Part shown: positions 13,966 through 24,417 of the stretch, one piece after another
Layout: the number at the start of each line of letters is the position of its first letter
How positions within the stretch are numbered: the stretch's first letter is position 1
Source: Blastomyces gilchristii SLH14081
Lineage: Eukaryota; Ascomycota; Eurotiomycetes; Onygenales; Ajellomycetaceae
Direction of reading: 5' to 3'
Length of the DNA: 64,000 nt
Assembly (NCBI RefSeq): GCF_000003855.2
Contig: NW_003101663.1
Coordinates: 816,403 to 880,402 of the forward strand
Notes under the pieces: generated by a model
Databases searched by the model: none
Told to the model about the DNA's origin: nothing
The model's input: the letters and a program-made list of their open reading frames with translations, nothing else
Made by a program: the position numbers and the translations under genes

Positions 13966-15847
13966 ATGGGCTACTTCTCAAGTTTCCGCCAATCCTTCTC
14001 GTCCTTCCTGGCCCCTCAGAAATCCCCTCTCGAACGACCGCCATCACAAACTGGTCTGCCCACGCCTAGCGCAGTCGAGCCGCGTGCGCAATCATTTTCA
14101 GAAGTCTTACAACACCGTTCAATGAGCCCTACGTCCAAAATGCAGGATTGGCTTTCATGCACCGCGTCCAGCCAATTCGATGGAAGAAGTGGAGAGGGAA
14201 GCGAGTCTGTAAATCGACGAGGGAAAATGGCATTCCATCCTTCCATGATGAGAGGAATCGTGGAGACACCCCGGGACGCGTACAGGAACTTTGTGCAACT
14301 TCCCACTCCGGCTGAGTCCGGGTCGAAGAGGAAATTGACGTTTGATCGTAGTTACGCTCAAGCGGAGAATCAAATCAGTGCCCATGAGGATGATCTGGAG
14401 GGAGATACGCTTGTGGTGGGTGAAGCTACTCCAGCTAAACGACGACGGGTTCGTGAGGGCATGATATATATGGGCGAACGAGAGACTATGGAAGTACAGC
14501 TGTTTGAGGGTGATACTCTTGGTGTGGAAGATACTGAGGCAATGACGGGCTCAGGAGCTGAAAGCGAAGCTGAAAGCGAAGCTGAAGATTCAGATATAGT
14601 CAATGAAGAGTCTACATTGAGCGATAATGAAGACGCGGCGTCCCTGGTTGCCTCGGATGATTTTGGAACTGATGGTGATGAGGTACTGCTAGTCCCTCCG
14701 CATCCACGTAAGGCGAACCGTGGCTCGAAAATCTCGCGTGACATAGACGATGTTTACCGCCCTTCGTCAACGGCTGTGGACAAGAACCTGAATCGGGACC
14801 CGAGCATGGAAAACGACCTAAGTGAAGATGAAGTTGTCGGGAAGTCGCACGTTGTGAGCAAAAATGAGAGGAAGGAAGTGGCATTTGATTTCTCTGTGGA
14901 GAGAGCAGAACGCTGGGTTGCTGCTATCAAGTTGCCGAAGGGGCACTGGGCGGAAGCGGAGAAGGACCTCTTCTATCGCCTTGCAATGCGAGGATTCGAA
15001 CCTCTCGTGCCTAGCAATTGGCAATTGGATTTCAGCACCCTTCCCGAATCGCTGCTTGGTCACCCAGAGGATATCACCCCTCCTTATATCGATGCGATTG
15101 GTGCATCGGAGTTTCGTGGTAAGTGTATTCGTAAGAGAAACTTTATGGCATACAGCCGTTTTGTCACCAACGACTCAAACTAACAGTATGTCAGCTATCA
15201 ACGCCCTTAGCGATCTCTTTGAACTTGGAAGTCAAGTCAGGGACCGCCAATCGGTCTACCTTCGGCCCGAGCCAGTTATCCGTCGCGCCATCACGGGTTA
15301 TATCAAATGGGCCTTGTACGATTCTAACCTCCTCAATCGTCCAAATGCAATCCCCATATACGCAATATATTCTCTTAAACCATCCGAGTCCACTCGCGAT
15401 GCCCTTCAAATCCTAAACCAACGGTTAGTCATGTTGGCGAACCGTTACCGCGAAGCCTGGCGATTAACGCCTAGTATCGAGACCAGCTTCAATGGAAAAA
15501 CCAACGACGCCGAGAATAACGAAAGTGGTCAATGCGACAGCATCAACCAATATGCGACTCGCCCATTCCCAGTTATAACCGGATTCCTGATCTGCGGGCC
15601 CATCGTTGCACTTCTCACCCTGAACTCGGACCCGCAGGTGCATCCCGTCTTGGACTCAATGTTTTCCGCCAAATTCATCTCGCAGTTTGATTTTAGCGAG
15701 ATTGCGCAAGATGTGTGGAATTCGTTCGCTGTTGCCATTGCTGTTGTTCGGATGCGAAAGACGATGGCTCAGTTGGAAGCGGAAGGAAAAGGGGATGTTA
15801 TGTGGATGACTGGCGACGAGGCCCGTTCGGGGGACCCGGATCTCTAG
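13966..15847 (+). CDS. Uncharacterised fungal protein, 601 aa
   Basis: Two exons, 13966-15118 and 15195-15847, joined by a 76-nt GT-AG intron with an AACTAAC-like branch site at 15178-15184. The acceptor at 15194 is chosen because it keeps the long downstream frame (AINALSDLFELG). I do not recognise the family. The first 290 residues look disordered, Ser/Pro-rich then strongly acidic (Glu/Asp/Ser about 183-235), with a basic KRRR patch near 163. Residues about 310-390 (WVAAIKLPKGHWAEAEKDLFYRLAMRGFE, given here as its two halves WVAAIKLPKGHW and AEAEKDLFYRL) and the C-terminal 215 residues look folded, with hydrophobic helices. The acidic tract plus basic patch suggests a nuclear or chromatin-associated protein, but that is a guess. 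Confidence 0.8.
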
Positions 15848-16434
15848 GCATCTCGTCAACTTGATGTCGAAGGCTATGAGTATAGTTTTCCCGGGATGGT
15901 TAATTGGTGTCATTCAGATGGGTGGTTGTGCCATTGATGGACCACTGATGGCGGTTGTGGTACTGCTGCTGCGTACTAAATAATCGGGCCCAATTTTCCA
16001 TCTGCTTGAGCTGTTGCTTTTCTTCTCTTTTTTTTTTCCCTTTTGTTTGTTTTTATGCAATATATGTTTTACGAATTGTACGTGCTTATGATGGAAGATA
16101 TTGAAACCAATACTCACGCTGGCATGGAACTGGGAGATACCCTTTTTGTTTATACCCCTTAGTTCTTTCTGGCGTCCTTTGCTCTGTAGATTATCCGATT
16201 GCTGAATTTATTCCCTTGAATTTACTTCTCTTTTCGCAGTATTCTTCTCAAGCATAGGATCCATTTTGAACACATTTGATGACGGTGAGTTATTTAGAAA
16301 ATCATCGCACCTGGTGATGTTGATCACGTGCAGTCAATGTCAACACCAGCAACCTCTGTAGGCTACTGGGAACCCCTACGGAGTTACTCTTAGAATGAAG
16401 TAGAAGAGGAGGACAGAGTGACTTGAGAATAAGA
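15848..16434. other. Intergenic region before the tubulin cofactor D gene
   Basis: No gene seen. A T-rich stretch at 16017-16056 may belong to the 3' end of the 601-aa gene. A CACGTG core at 16325-16330 lies about 105 bp upstream of the cofactor D start and may be a promoter element. Confidence 0.35.
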
Positions 16435-19400
16435 ATGGACGCCCCTCAGGACAGAGATATTAAACTTCAACGTGCTTCTAGTGATTTAATACGAGAGACT
16501 AGATCAAAACTTTCCCCACTCCTCTGGAAATCGCGGCCTCATGGCAATCACAATGCCAGCAGCCGTCAAGTACACCGTCTGGCGCAAACTCGCAAGGCAT
16601 TAAAACTAATAGATCTCGTAAGTCTACAACTCCCCTTATCGAATTAATTGTGTATATATGTATATGGATATATAAGCTATGAACTGTTCTAACTTTTTCT
16701 TGCATGGGCTTGTGGCCTTTTCCGCATGTTCGAGATATTAGTTGGAGCCATTTCAAGAGTGGCCACAACTTCTAGATCCCTATCTGCAAGAAGTACTTTC
16801 AAATTTAGTCGATGCATTCTTAGAATATCTGACAGTTCACCGAGATCAATATGTGCTTGCGTCATCGAAAGCTTCGGTGCAGAAAAGAGCCGAAAGTGGA
16901 GGTCTCATCCCTCTACCCAGAGCAATATGCATGCTCCTATATACGCTCTGCAAAATTCGCGGCGTCAAAGTCATCAGCCGGTTTCTGAACAATGAACCAA
17001 AGTACCTGGAAGTCATGTTGCGTGCGTTTATTGAGTGGGACAGCAGTGCTACCACGGCAGAAGCAGCCCCCACCGAAACCGCGGGTACGAAAGCTCAGCC
17101 CAAGACGTTGATTTGGGAAGAGAGATATATAATGCTTCTTTGGCTCTCTCATCTGCTCCTTGCACCGTTCGATCTGGCGTCGATTTCATCAAAGACCTTA
17201 CCAGTGCCATATGATAATCTTTCTGTTGTGCCTGATCTGTCACCCGATATTCCCCGCGTGTCTATTTCGATTCTTTCGATATGTCTTAAGTATGTTGTGC
17301 TTCCTGGTAAGGAGCGGGAGGCGGCGACCGTATTGTTGGCGAGGCTTGCTCTGCGGGTAGATATGCAGCGACTGGGACTTTTGAGCTCTCTCATGCGGTG
17401 GGCGCTGGATATTCTACGCCCAACGGCTGAAAGTACCGCGCCGCCGCCAGTGTATACCTGTATCGGAGTGCTTTCGTTTATCTCTAGGCTTGGGGTTTCT
17501 GGGCAAGTTGGGGATTTAGCGCCATTCATCGTGCCGATATTTAATGGGATCCTGCAAATATCTGAGGGAGAGTCGCCTCTTGCTGAGACAATTAGGTCCT
17601 CTGCATCTGCCAGGAAGTCGATGATAAAAATTCTGCGGACTATCACGACTCTAGTGATATCTCTAGACGAGAGCTCTGGACGCCACCAAATTCCGGAAGA
17701 TACGGTGTCGATGATTCTGGAGAACGCAATCGATTACTTCCTGGTCTCTCTCGCTGATAAAGACACACCGGTACGATTTGCAGCGAGCAAGGCACTTAGC
17801 ATGATAACCGTCAGACTCGATCCGAGCATGACGTCTGATGTCATAGAAGCAGTCCTTGGTTCTCTAGATGAGAATATTCTCTATGAGAAGCAGGATGGCA
17901 CACTAATAACACCGTTCGAAGCCCAGAACGTCGACGTCAAGTTGAGGAAACGTAACATAAGTGCCGTAGACCCTCAACGGTGGCAGGGTCTTATCCTCAC
18001 TCTTGCGCATTTACTATTTCGCCGCTCGCCACCAACTTCTCTACTTCCCAGTGTGCTTCAATCACTCGTGTCTGGACTAGACTTTGAGCAACGGTCATCG
18101 ACGGGAAGTTCTATCGGAACTAGTGTTAGAGACGCTTCGTGCTTTGGAATTTGGGCCTTATCTCGAAAGTACACGACAAGTGAACTACTAGACCTAGACT
18201 CCCAGGAGCTGAAAGTAACGACAAACCAGGAGGGCGGGAGCACATTGCAGGCCCTTGCAATAGAGCTTGTCTGTGCCGCATGTTTGGATCCTTCGGGGAA
18301 TATTCGACGAGGTGCTTCTGCAGCACTGCAGGAACTTATTGGTCGCCATCCCGATACTATTTTTGAAGGTATCCCCTTGGTTCAGGCTGTTGATTATCAT
18401 TCCGTTGCTCGCAGGTCGAGGGCGATGATTGAGGTTGCCAAGGGTGCTTCAGATATAGGAATTGTTTACTGGAACCCCCTCGTGAATGGCCTTCTACGAT
18501 GGAGAGGTATCGGCTCTCCTGACGCTGAATCGCGACGGGTGGCCGCTCGCGCCCTCGGAGATTTAAGCCTTCAGGAATCGTATAAAAGCTTAAGCGTAGT
18601 GCTTGAACGGCTTGTGGAACAATTGTCTACGACGCCATTACAGGCTGTTGAGGCAAGACATGGTCTATTTTTATCTATTGCTGCTACTATTGATGCATTC
18701 ATCACTCATAGAAAAAATGGGAGTGGCACAACATATGCACCTGAGTATACCAAAAAGCTCAAGGATCAAATTACAGTCCTTTGGGGCGTTGTCTTCGATT
18801 CCGCTATAGCTCCCACGCCAGAAGTCCTGACGGATCCTACAATGCGACCCGACCTCACTGCTGAGGCTTGTGCGCGCCTTATCTCTTCTCTTTCTCGCTC
18901 CTGCGCCCCGGAGGAGCAACAAAATAATGTACACCCCACGCTCTCTTATCCGTCTTTTCGATTGCTCGATAGAGCCATTGAAATCTTGCTTCTATGTATG
19001 TGTCGACCAGACGATATCCCGATTGAAGCTTCATCGCAAGCGGCATCAGACTTGTTCATGCTACTTCCTAACTCTAGGAAATCGGAAGTTGTGCAAAAGT
19101 GGTTCAGTAATATCCACGATAGCTGGCGGTTGGTAACTGGGCGTGGGCAAATTGCGGCGTTAGGTGCGGTTTTCAAACGAATGCCGAAATCTGGGGAGGG
19201 GAGGCAGTTCATTATAGATAAGCTCATCGATTGTACTGGGGCAGAAGAGAAAATTGCTAAACGGTCGTCAGCTGTGAACTGTCTTGCTACTGGTGTGTTG
19301 CCGGAGATAGGTATGATAATAATATTCTTTTCATTGACGTTAAAAGCTAGCTTTTGGCTAACATGTTGCGATACGGCAGATGATGTGGAACCTATTTCTG

Positions 19401-19684
19401 GGCACTTCAAGGACTTTCTTAACGATTATACGACGGACAGAAGAGGGGACGTTGGTTCGTTCATTAGGCTTGAAGCAATAGAGGCTGTCAATATCATTAT
19501 TGAATCGAAGGTGCCACCTGGCCCAACACCCATGTACCTGAAGGACTTGATGGGCTGTGTTGTACGCCTTGCAGCAGAAAAGCTTGACAAAGTTCGCTTT
19601 CACGCTTGGAATTGCCTACAGACTTTCTGGGAGATATCCACAGACTTGCCTCCATTAGCACAGTAAGTCATCCCAAGAGTCTCG

Positions 19685-19725
<41 letters not shown>

Positions 19726-20536
19726 ATGGCTCTAACGAAGTCCTAGAAAATACGAACATTTCAGCGAAGTCTCCTCGGCAGACTATTTTTTACAGCTTTT
19801 CAGCCTACTCCAAGTTGAGTGGCTGCGTCATTCTCTTTCGAGAGGCCTGGTAACCTCCGCTACTACAGGCACTGAGGTAGTAGTTCGATCCGCCCGCGTC
19901 GCACTTTTGCAATACATCAACAACCATGATGAGCAGCGGAGGAACATTATATGCGTTAAACTTATAGAGGATTGGCTATCGATACTGGAGAGCGATAACG
20001 ATGACGACCGTTACGCCATCCCTGTTGTGGAAATGACTGCGTTTTTGCTCGATAATTGCTTCTTACATAATTCCCCGGATCCAAATATGAAGTGAGTATT
20101 TTCACCTTATATCGAGGTTGCAACGGTGGTATGACTAATTTTTTCTTGTTTTTTCAACCTCAACAGCTATCACAAACTCTTTGTTCTGGTTCAAAAGTTC
20201 CATTTTAAATCGGCCAATATGGCCCGGATTGAAGCTGCAATAAAGATATACTCACTCCTGTGGAGGATGGGTGTTATCAAGGGAGATGCCATGAAGAAGC
20301 TGACAGGAATGCTCCTGCATCCGTATCCGAAGGTAAAATTCCTCTGCTAATTTCTATTTCCTCTTTCTTCTGATCGCTACTTTTCTCCCACTAACCAAAT
20401 ATAGATCCGCACCATTGCCGCGGACTGTTTATATATGGAGAGCCACGTCGAGGAGATGAAGGGTGAAGACTGGTCAAGCCCTCCAGAGCAATTGAAGGCG
20501 AAGGTTGATAATTTACGTGTGGTTCTCACTTCTTAG
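16435..20536 (+). CDS. Tubulin-specific chaperone D (beta-tubulin cofactor D; Alp1/Cin1 type)
   Basis: Six exons: 16435-16617, 16742-19310, 19380-19662, 19765-20091, 20167-20332 and 20405-20536, giving 1219 residues, close to the usual length of about 1190. The start MDAPQDRDIKLQ follows a non-ATG extension and matches the family N-terminus, which continues LLWK then, after intron 1, LEPFQEWPQLLDP. The rest is helical HEAT/ARM-like repeat, with the family core around HLRW-type repeats and a conserved C-terminal region. Cofactor D captures and assembles beta-tubulin with alpha-tubulin alongside cofactors C and E, and affects microtubule stability. Intron 2 (19311-19379) is a multiple of three without a stop, so retention would stay in frame. 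Intron 3 holds A27 followed by a TA run. Confidence 0.93.
19685..19725. repeat. A27 plus (TA)n simple repeat in TBCD intron 3
   Basis: Homopolymer of 27 A residues at 19685-19711 followed by TA repeats to about 19725, wholly inside the 102-nt intron 19663-19764. A likely length-variable marker. Confidence 0.9.
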
Positions 20537-21004
20537 GTGATAGCTTAGGATATATATAGCTGGGTATAAATAGATATTACAAAAATATAATGATTATTTT
20601 ACGATGTTTCCGCGTTCACGAGGACGGCCAGGGAAGATATATATGTATGTATTGTAGGACCCCAGGGCGAAAACGCTTGATCACCGCCAGCCTTGACTGG
20701 TAAGTTATGTCAACATGTATAATATTATACCAATTAAATGTGAAATTTACTGGCAACTAGTTTGATTGTGAGGACCTCAGATATATATTTTTGAACCCAA
20801 CCCAGTCTTATTGTACTGTACAATTCAAAGTAGTGTTTTGCACCACAAAAAATGTAATGAGTGCATCCGCATCAACTACGTAGAAAACCTAGAACAAAAA
20901 TATTTCACATGTCATGGGTTCTCTCTACAGCCAGCAACATCTAATAATAATAATAATAGAATAAAAAAGAAAATAATGGTAAAACATCTTGAAAGAAGGG
21001 GAGA
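20537..21004. other. Intergenic spacer
   Basis: TBCD 3' flank and tRNA-Gly 3' flank. A short TAA microsatellite lies at 20941-20958. A run of four A residues at 20981-20984 would read as T4 on the minus strand, about 20 nt past the tRNA end, and may act as the RNA polymerase III terminator. Nothing else seen. Confidence 0.5.
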
Positions 21005-21113
21005 TGCATCATCCGTGAATCGAACACGGGCCCCATCGAGTCACATTATGACCAATCATGTCATTGATCAGGGGATATGGCAACGATGGATTCTACCACT
21101 AGACCAATGATGC
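21005..21113 (-). tRNA. tRNA-Gly (GCC) with a 38-nt intron
   Basis: On the minus strand the gene starts GCATCATTGGTCTAGTGG at 21113 and ends with the matching acceptor ATGATGC plus discriminator A at 21005. The A box is TGGTCTAGTGG and the B box is GTTCGATTC. The anticodon GCC sits in loop TTGCCAT. A 38-nt intron (21077-21040) interrupts the canonical site after nucleotide 37; removing it leaves 71 nt and a 5-bp CATCG/CGATG anticodon stem. The mature RNA decodes GGC/GGU glycine codons. Confidence 0.96.
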
Positions 21114-21309
21114 TCTTTTTATGATGAAGGGAGATAATATCATCCCTTGATATGATAACACTTGCTTCAGTCCGGACTAAGAGTTTCGCCGACAGCCTGC
21201 AGACCCAACCCAACTACTAAGCTCTCGCATTGCTGGGGCGGGCATTTCTCGATTCTTCCAGCGCGGATGAAATTCAATCGATAACTTGAGGCACGTTAAT
21301 TCATTCACC

Positions 21310-22326
21310 ATGGCAGCCGTAGCTGCTTCGGCGTCTGGCATAGCCCCCAATTCAACGTGAGTTTCCTCGAACCCTTTTTTCCTGATCTAAAATTCCAATT
21401 TTACTGACCTTGTTTGCTGCTATTCTTCTAGTGTCTATGTACGTCAGACGAAACAGTTCGAGCTACTCCCCAGTCGCAATACAAGAATAATTGGAAGGCT
21501 AACGAAACAAATCGCAATTTTTGTCTCTCATGTGCAGGTCCGCAATCTCGAAGAAAGAATCAAAGTCGAGCCCCTCAAAGAAGCCCTGGCCGAAATCTTC
21601 TCCGAATACGGCAACATCATTGATATCGTCGCGAAGACAAACCTAAAAGCAAAAGGCCAGGCCTTTATCGTCTTTGATAATGTAGACTCTGCCACGCGCG
21701 CAATTGAGGAGATCAACGGGTTTGAGCTTTTTGAGAAACCTATGGTGTTGGACTATGCCAGAACGAGAAGCGATGCGATAGTGCTAAAAGAACATGGGGA
21801 GACGGAGCTGGAGGCCCACAAGCGGAAGAGGTTAGCGGAGAAGGGTCAGTTCATTTTTTCCTTTTCGTTCCGTCTCGTTGTGAGTAAAGCTCTGATGGCT
21901 GATTTTCACTTTTTTGGCGCTACAGAGAGGAAACAAGCACAGGAAGCGCTCGAGGCGCAGAAGAAGCTGAAGCGTGGAGTTGCTGCACCAGGAGGCCCAG
22001 AAGCCCGCCCGTCAAAGGTTACTAGAGGCGCTGGCTTGAAACCCTCTACTGCCACCGCCGCTCCGGTTATCCAAGATGAATACCTACCGCCCAATAAGAT
22101 TCTGTTCTTGCGGGAGATCCCTGATTCGTTAGACCAGGACGGCCTTACCGAGATATTTGGTAGATTCGAGGGATTCAAGGAAGTGCGTATGGTGCCGGGC
22201 CGGAAAGGAATTGCATTCGTGGAATATGAGGCGGAAACGGGTGCTATCAGTGCTAAGGAGGCTACGTCTGGCATGCCGTTGGGGGAGAATGGGAAACCCA
22301 TTCGGGTGACGTTCCAGAGGCAGTGA
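21310..22326 (+). CDS. U1A/U2B''-type snRNP protein, two RRMs
   Basis: Four exons, 21310-21356, 21432-21438 (7-nt microexon), 21538-21844 and 21926-22326, give 253 residues. The microexon TGTCTAT is required to join ...APNST to VYVRNLEER, the start of RRM1. RRM1 (about 17-95) carries VYVRNL (RNP2) and KGQAFIVF (RNP1), followed by a basic KRKR stretch. RRM2 (about 177-253) has ILFLREIP and KGIAFVEYE. This layout is that of the U1A/U2B''/SNF family; the linker is short, as in U2B''. The protein binds U1 hairpin II and/or U2 hairpin IV in the spliceosome. Which snRNA it binds cannot be told from sequence here. The gene converges on VMA8. Confidence 0.92.
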
Positions 22327-22597
22327 TGACTTTTTTCTTTTCTTTTCTTTTTTTACTTTGTTCATCTTATACTCTTTGTTTGGTGGGAATTTTCTATGTG
22401 CTTTATGACATCGCTGTGATATGTTTTTAGGCGTTGGGTTTTATGAATAAATGGGATAATGTGCTCCTGAATCTTCATCCAATTATTATAGGCAATGGGT
22501 AGCGGTATGAGATATTAAGGGGAAAACGTTACTGCATATATCGTTCTACGAATGACGCGCATGGAAATTGTACAATGGCCCAAAAAGAGCGGTGAAA

Positions 22598-24010
22598 TTA
22601 AAAAATAATATCCTTATCCTCATGCTCTCCAAGAATATCGGCGGGTGCCGGGGTATCTGCTGACTCTGACTCTGCGATTTCATCCTTCTCCGCTGCTTCT
22701 CGTTTGGCCTTCATTTCGGCATCGGCGGCTGCAGTTACTTGGTGTTTTTTGTTGGAGACCTAATAATAAGTTGGTTACCGGTTAGCCTCACTCTAGTCTG
22801 TCACGAAACGGATTCGGGTTAACATTGGCTACCTTTTTAAGCCGGTAAAATTCTTCTCGATCGAGCTCGTCTAGCTCTGAGTTGATATCTGGCGCAATGT
22901 AAGCCATTTACATCGCTTTTAATTTTCATTTTGAACCACTTACATTTAATAGTATTTTCGGTTCGGGGGATGATGACATGTTCACTAGATGGATGCGATG
23001 GAATCAGATCCTTAGTTCAACACCAAAATAAGCCATACCCGAAAAGGAAATCAGGAGTGCCCCAAAAGAATATGGCGTAGAATACGGAGTACTTAGGGTG
23101 GCGCCTAATTGCCAGTCGACCAGAGGGGAAAGGGGAGGTATTTCATACATGGCATTGACTAAGGTGACAAGGTGTTAGCAACTTAGCCCGTCCAATAGCG
23201 GAAACAGGACAACATACCGCGTCTGTTAACCACTTTGATGACTTCATCTAATATTACAAATGCCGTCTAATAATAAAGTATAACATTTGTCAGTAGTTGA
23301 ATGTGGTCGTACTAGGTGGTGAGGGGTCACGAGGCTGTACCTGTAAGCTAGCAAGCTCGACGAGTGTTTCAACGGCCCTTGAGTATGTCTCTCGGCACCG
23401 CTGGACTTGCTGTCCTCCTTTTCCTAGGCCTGTCAAGCCAAAATCATTACTACCCTCGGCCGTTATGCTTTCGAATTGAGGTAGCATCACTCCCGAGACA
23501 TTCTCTTGTTTTGTCTGTATGCGGAACCGTGCCTGTTTCGCAGATTCTTGGATCTGGAAACCGATATCTCCTCCAACAGCATATGTAACTTCTGCGAGGG
23601 AAAAGGCCGCTATCTGCATAACGCGACCCATTTTCCGTTTTGCCTCATCGATTCGTTTAGTGATTTCTAGTAGTAAGGTAAGACGTTAGACTAGATATTA
23701 GGGTACATGGGCTCTTCCACAGTCTTCATACCTCGAAACCGCCTATTTGGGAGTGAGAATAAATATTAGTAAACAACACAATATTTATTAGATATTATTT
23801 GCTGATAAACGTACTTTGTCAAAGCCTCACTTTTCCTCTTTAGAAGACTGTGGCCTGTTTCCGCGCCCTTTAGCTTCCCCTTCATTATCCCCAGCGACTG
23901 CCGGGTTGGAAACACAGCTTCTCGGTCCTGAAACGATTGGAAAAGTAATTAATGACGAGCATAGACACGGCAGCAAGGCGTGAGACAAAACATACCCCTG
24001 TTCCAGACAT
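22598..24010 (-). CDS. VMA8: V-type proton ATPase subunit D (Vma8)
   Basis: Nine minus-strand exons: 24010-23996, 23927-23815, 23742-23732 (11 nt), 23666-23341, 23266-23218, 23158-23149 (10 nt), 22984-22944, 22888-22833 and 22759-22598. All introns are GT-AG and the frame closes at 260 residues (yeast 256). Family blocks in order: VFPTRQSLGLMKGKLKGA near the N-terminus, RFREITKRIDEAKRKMGRVM, ENVSGVMLPQFES, LTGLGKGGQQVQRCRE, VILDEVIKVVNRRVNAIEHV (across both short exons) and IIPRTENTIKYINSELDELD. Subunit D is the central rotor stalk of V1 and couples ATP hydrolysis to proton pumping into the vacuole. The gene converges on the snRNP gene and is divergent from SYF1. Confidence 0.95.
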
Positions 24011-24417
24011 CGTGAAGAGAGTTGATAGGACGGGGCCTGCAAATGAGGCCGCACAACTCGCATTAAGTTGTTTCGACTTGCTGGTCGACGGCGCTTCGAA
24101 TTGAGGCAGTTCGTCATATCCAGCGCCCTGGACGCTTGGACCATCTGATGCTGATATAATGCCAAGCCATAATTGCCATTTGTAGACTAGTGCAGTCAGA
24201 TGACCCGACGCGACTCTAAGACGGACGGCAGTATCAAGACGGCGAACGACTCCTCCTCTCTTCAACCCACGCGGCGGCAATGACTCTGCATGCCCCTCGC
24301 AGACTATCTCTTCGTATACCGGCACAGTGGCGACCTGCGTAAGGTCCCGCTCTTGTGAGTGGTGAGATGCCCGGGACGCTTTTAGACAGAAGGCCCCAGG
24401 AAGGGCTCCAGCCAAAG
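24011..24417. promoter_or_regulatory. Shared divergent promoter region between VMA8 and SYF1
   Basis: The two starts, 24010 (-) and 24418 (+), are 407 bp apart and point away from each other, so both promoters must lie here or in the leaders. A long minus-strand reading frame covers the interval but has no family signature and overlaps VMA8 exon 1 in another frame. No specific operator was recognised. Confidence 0.6.
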
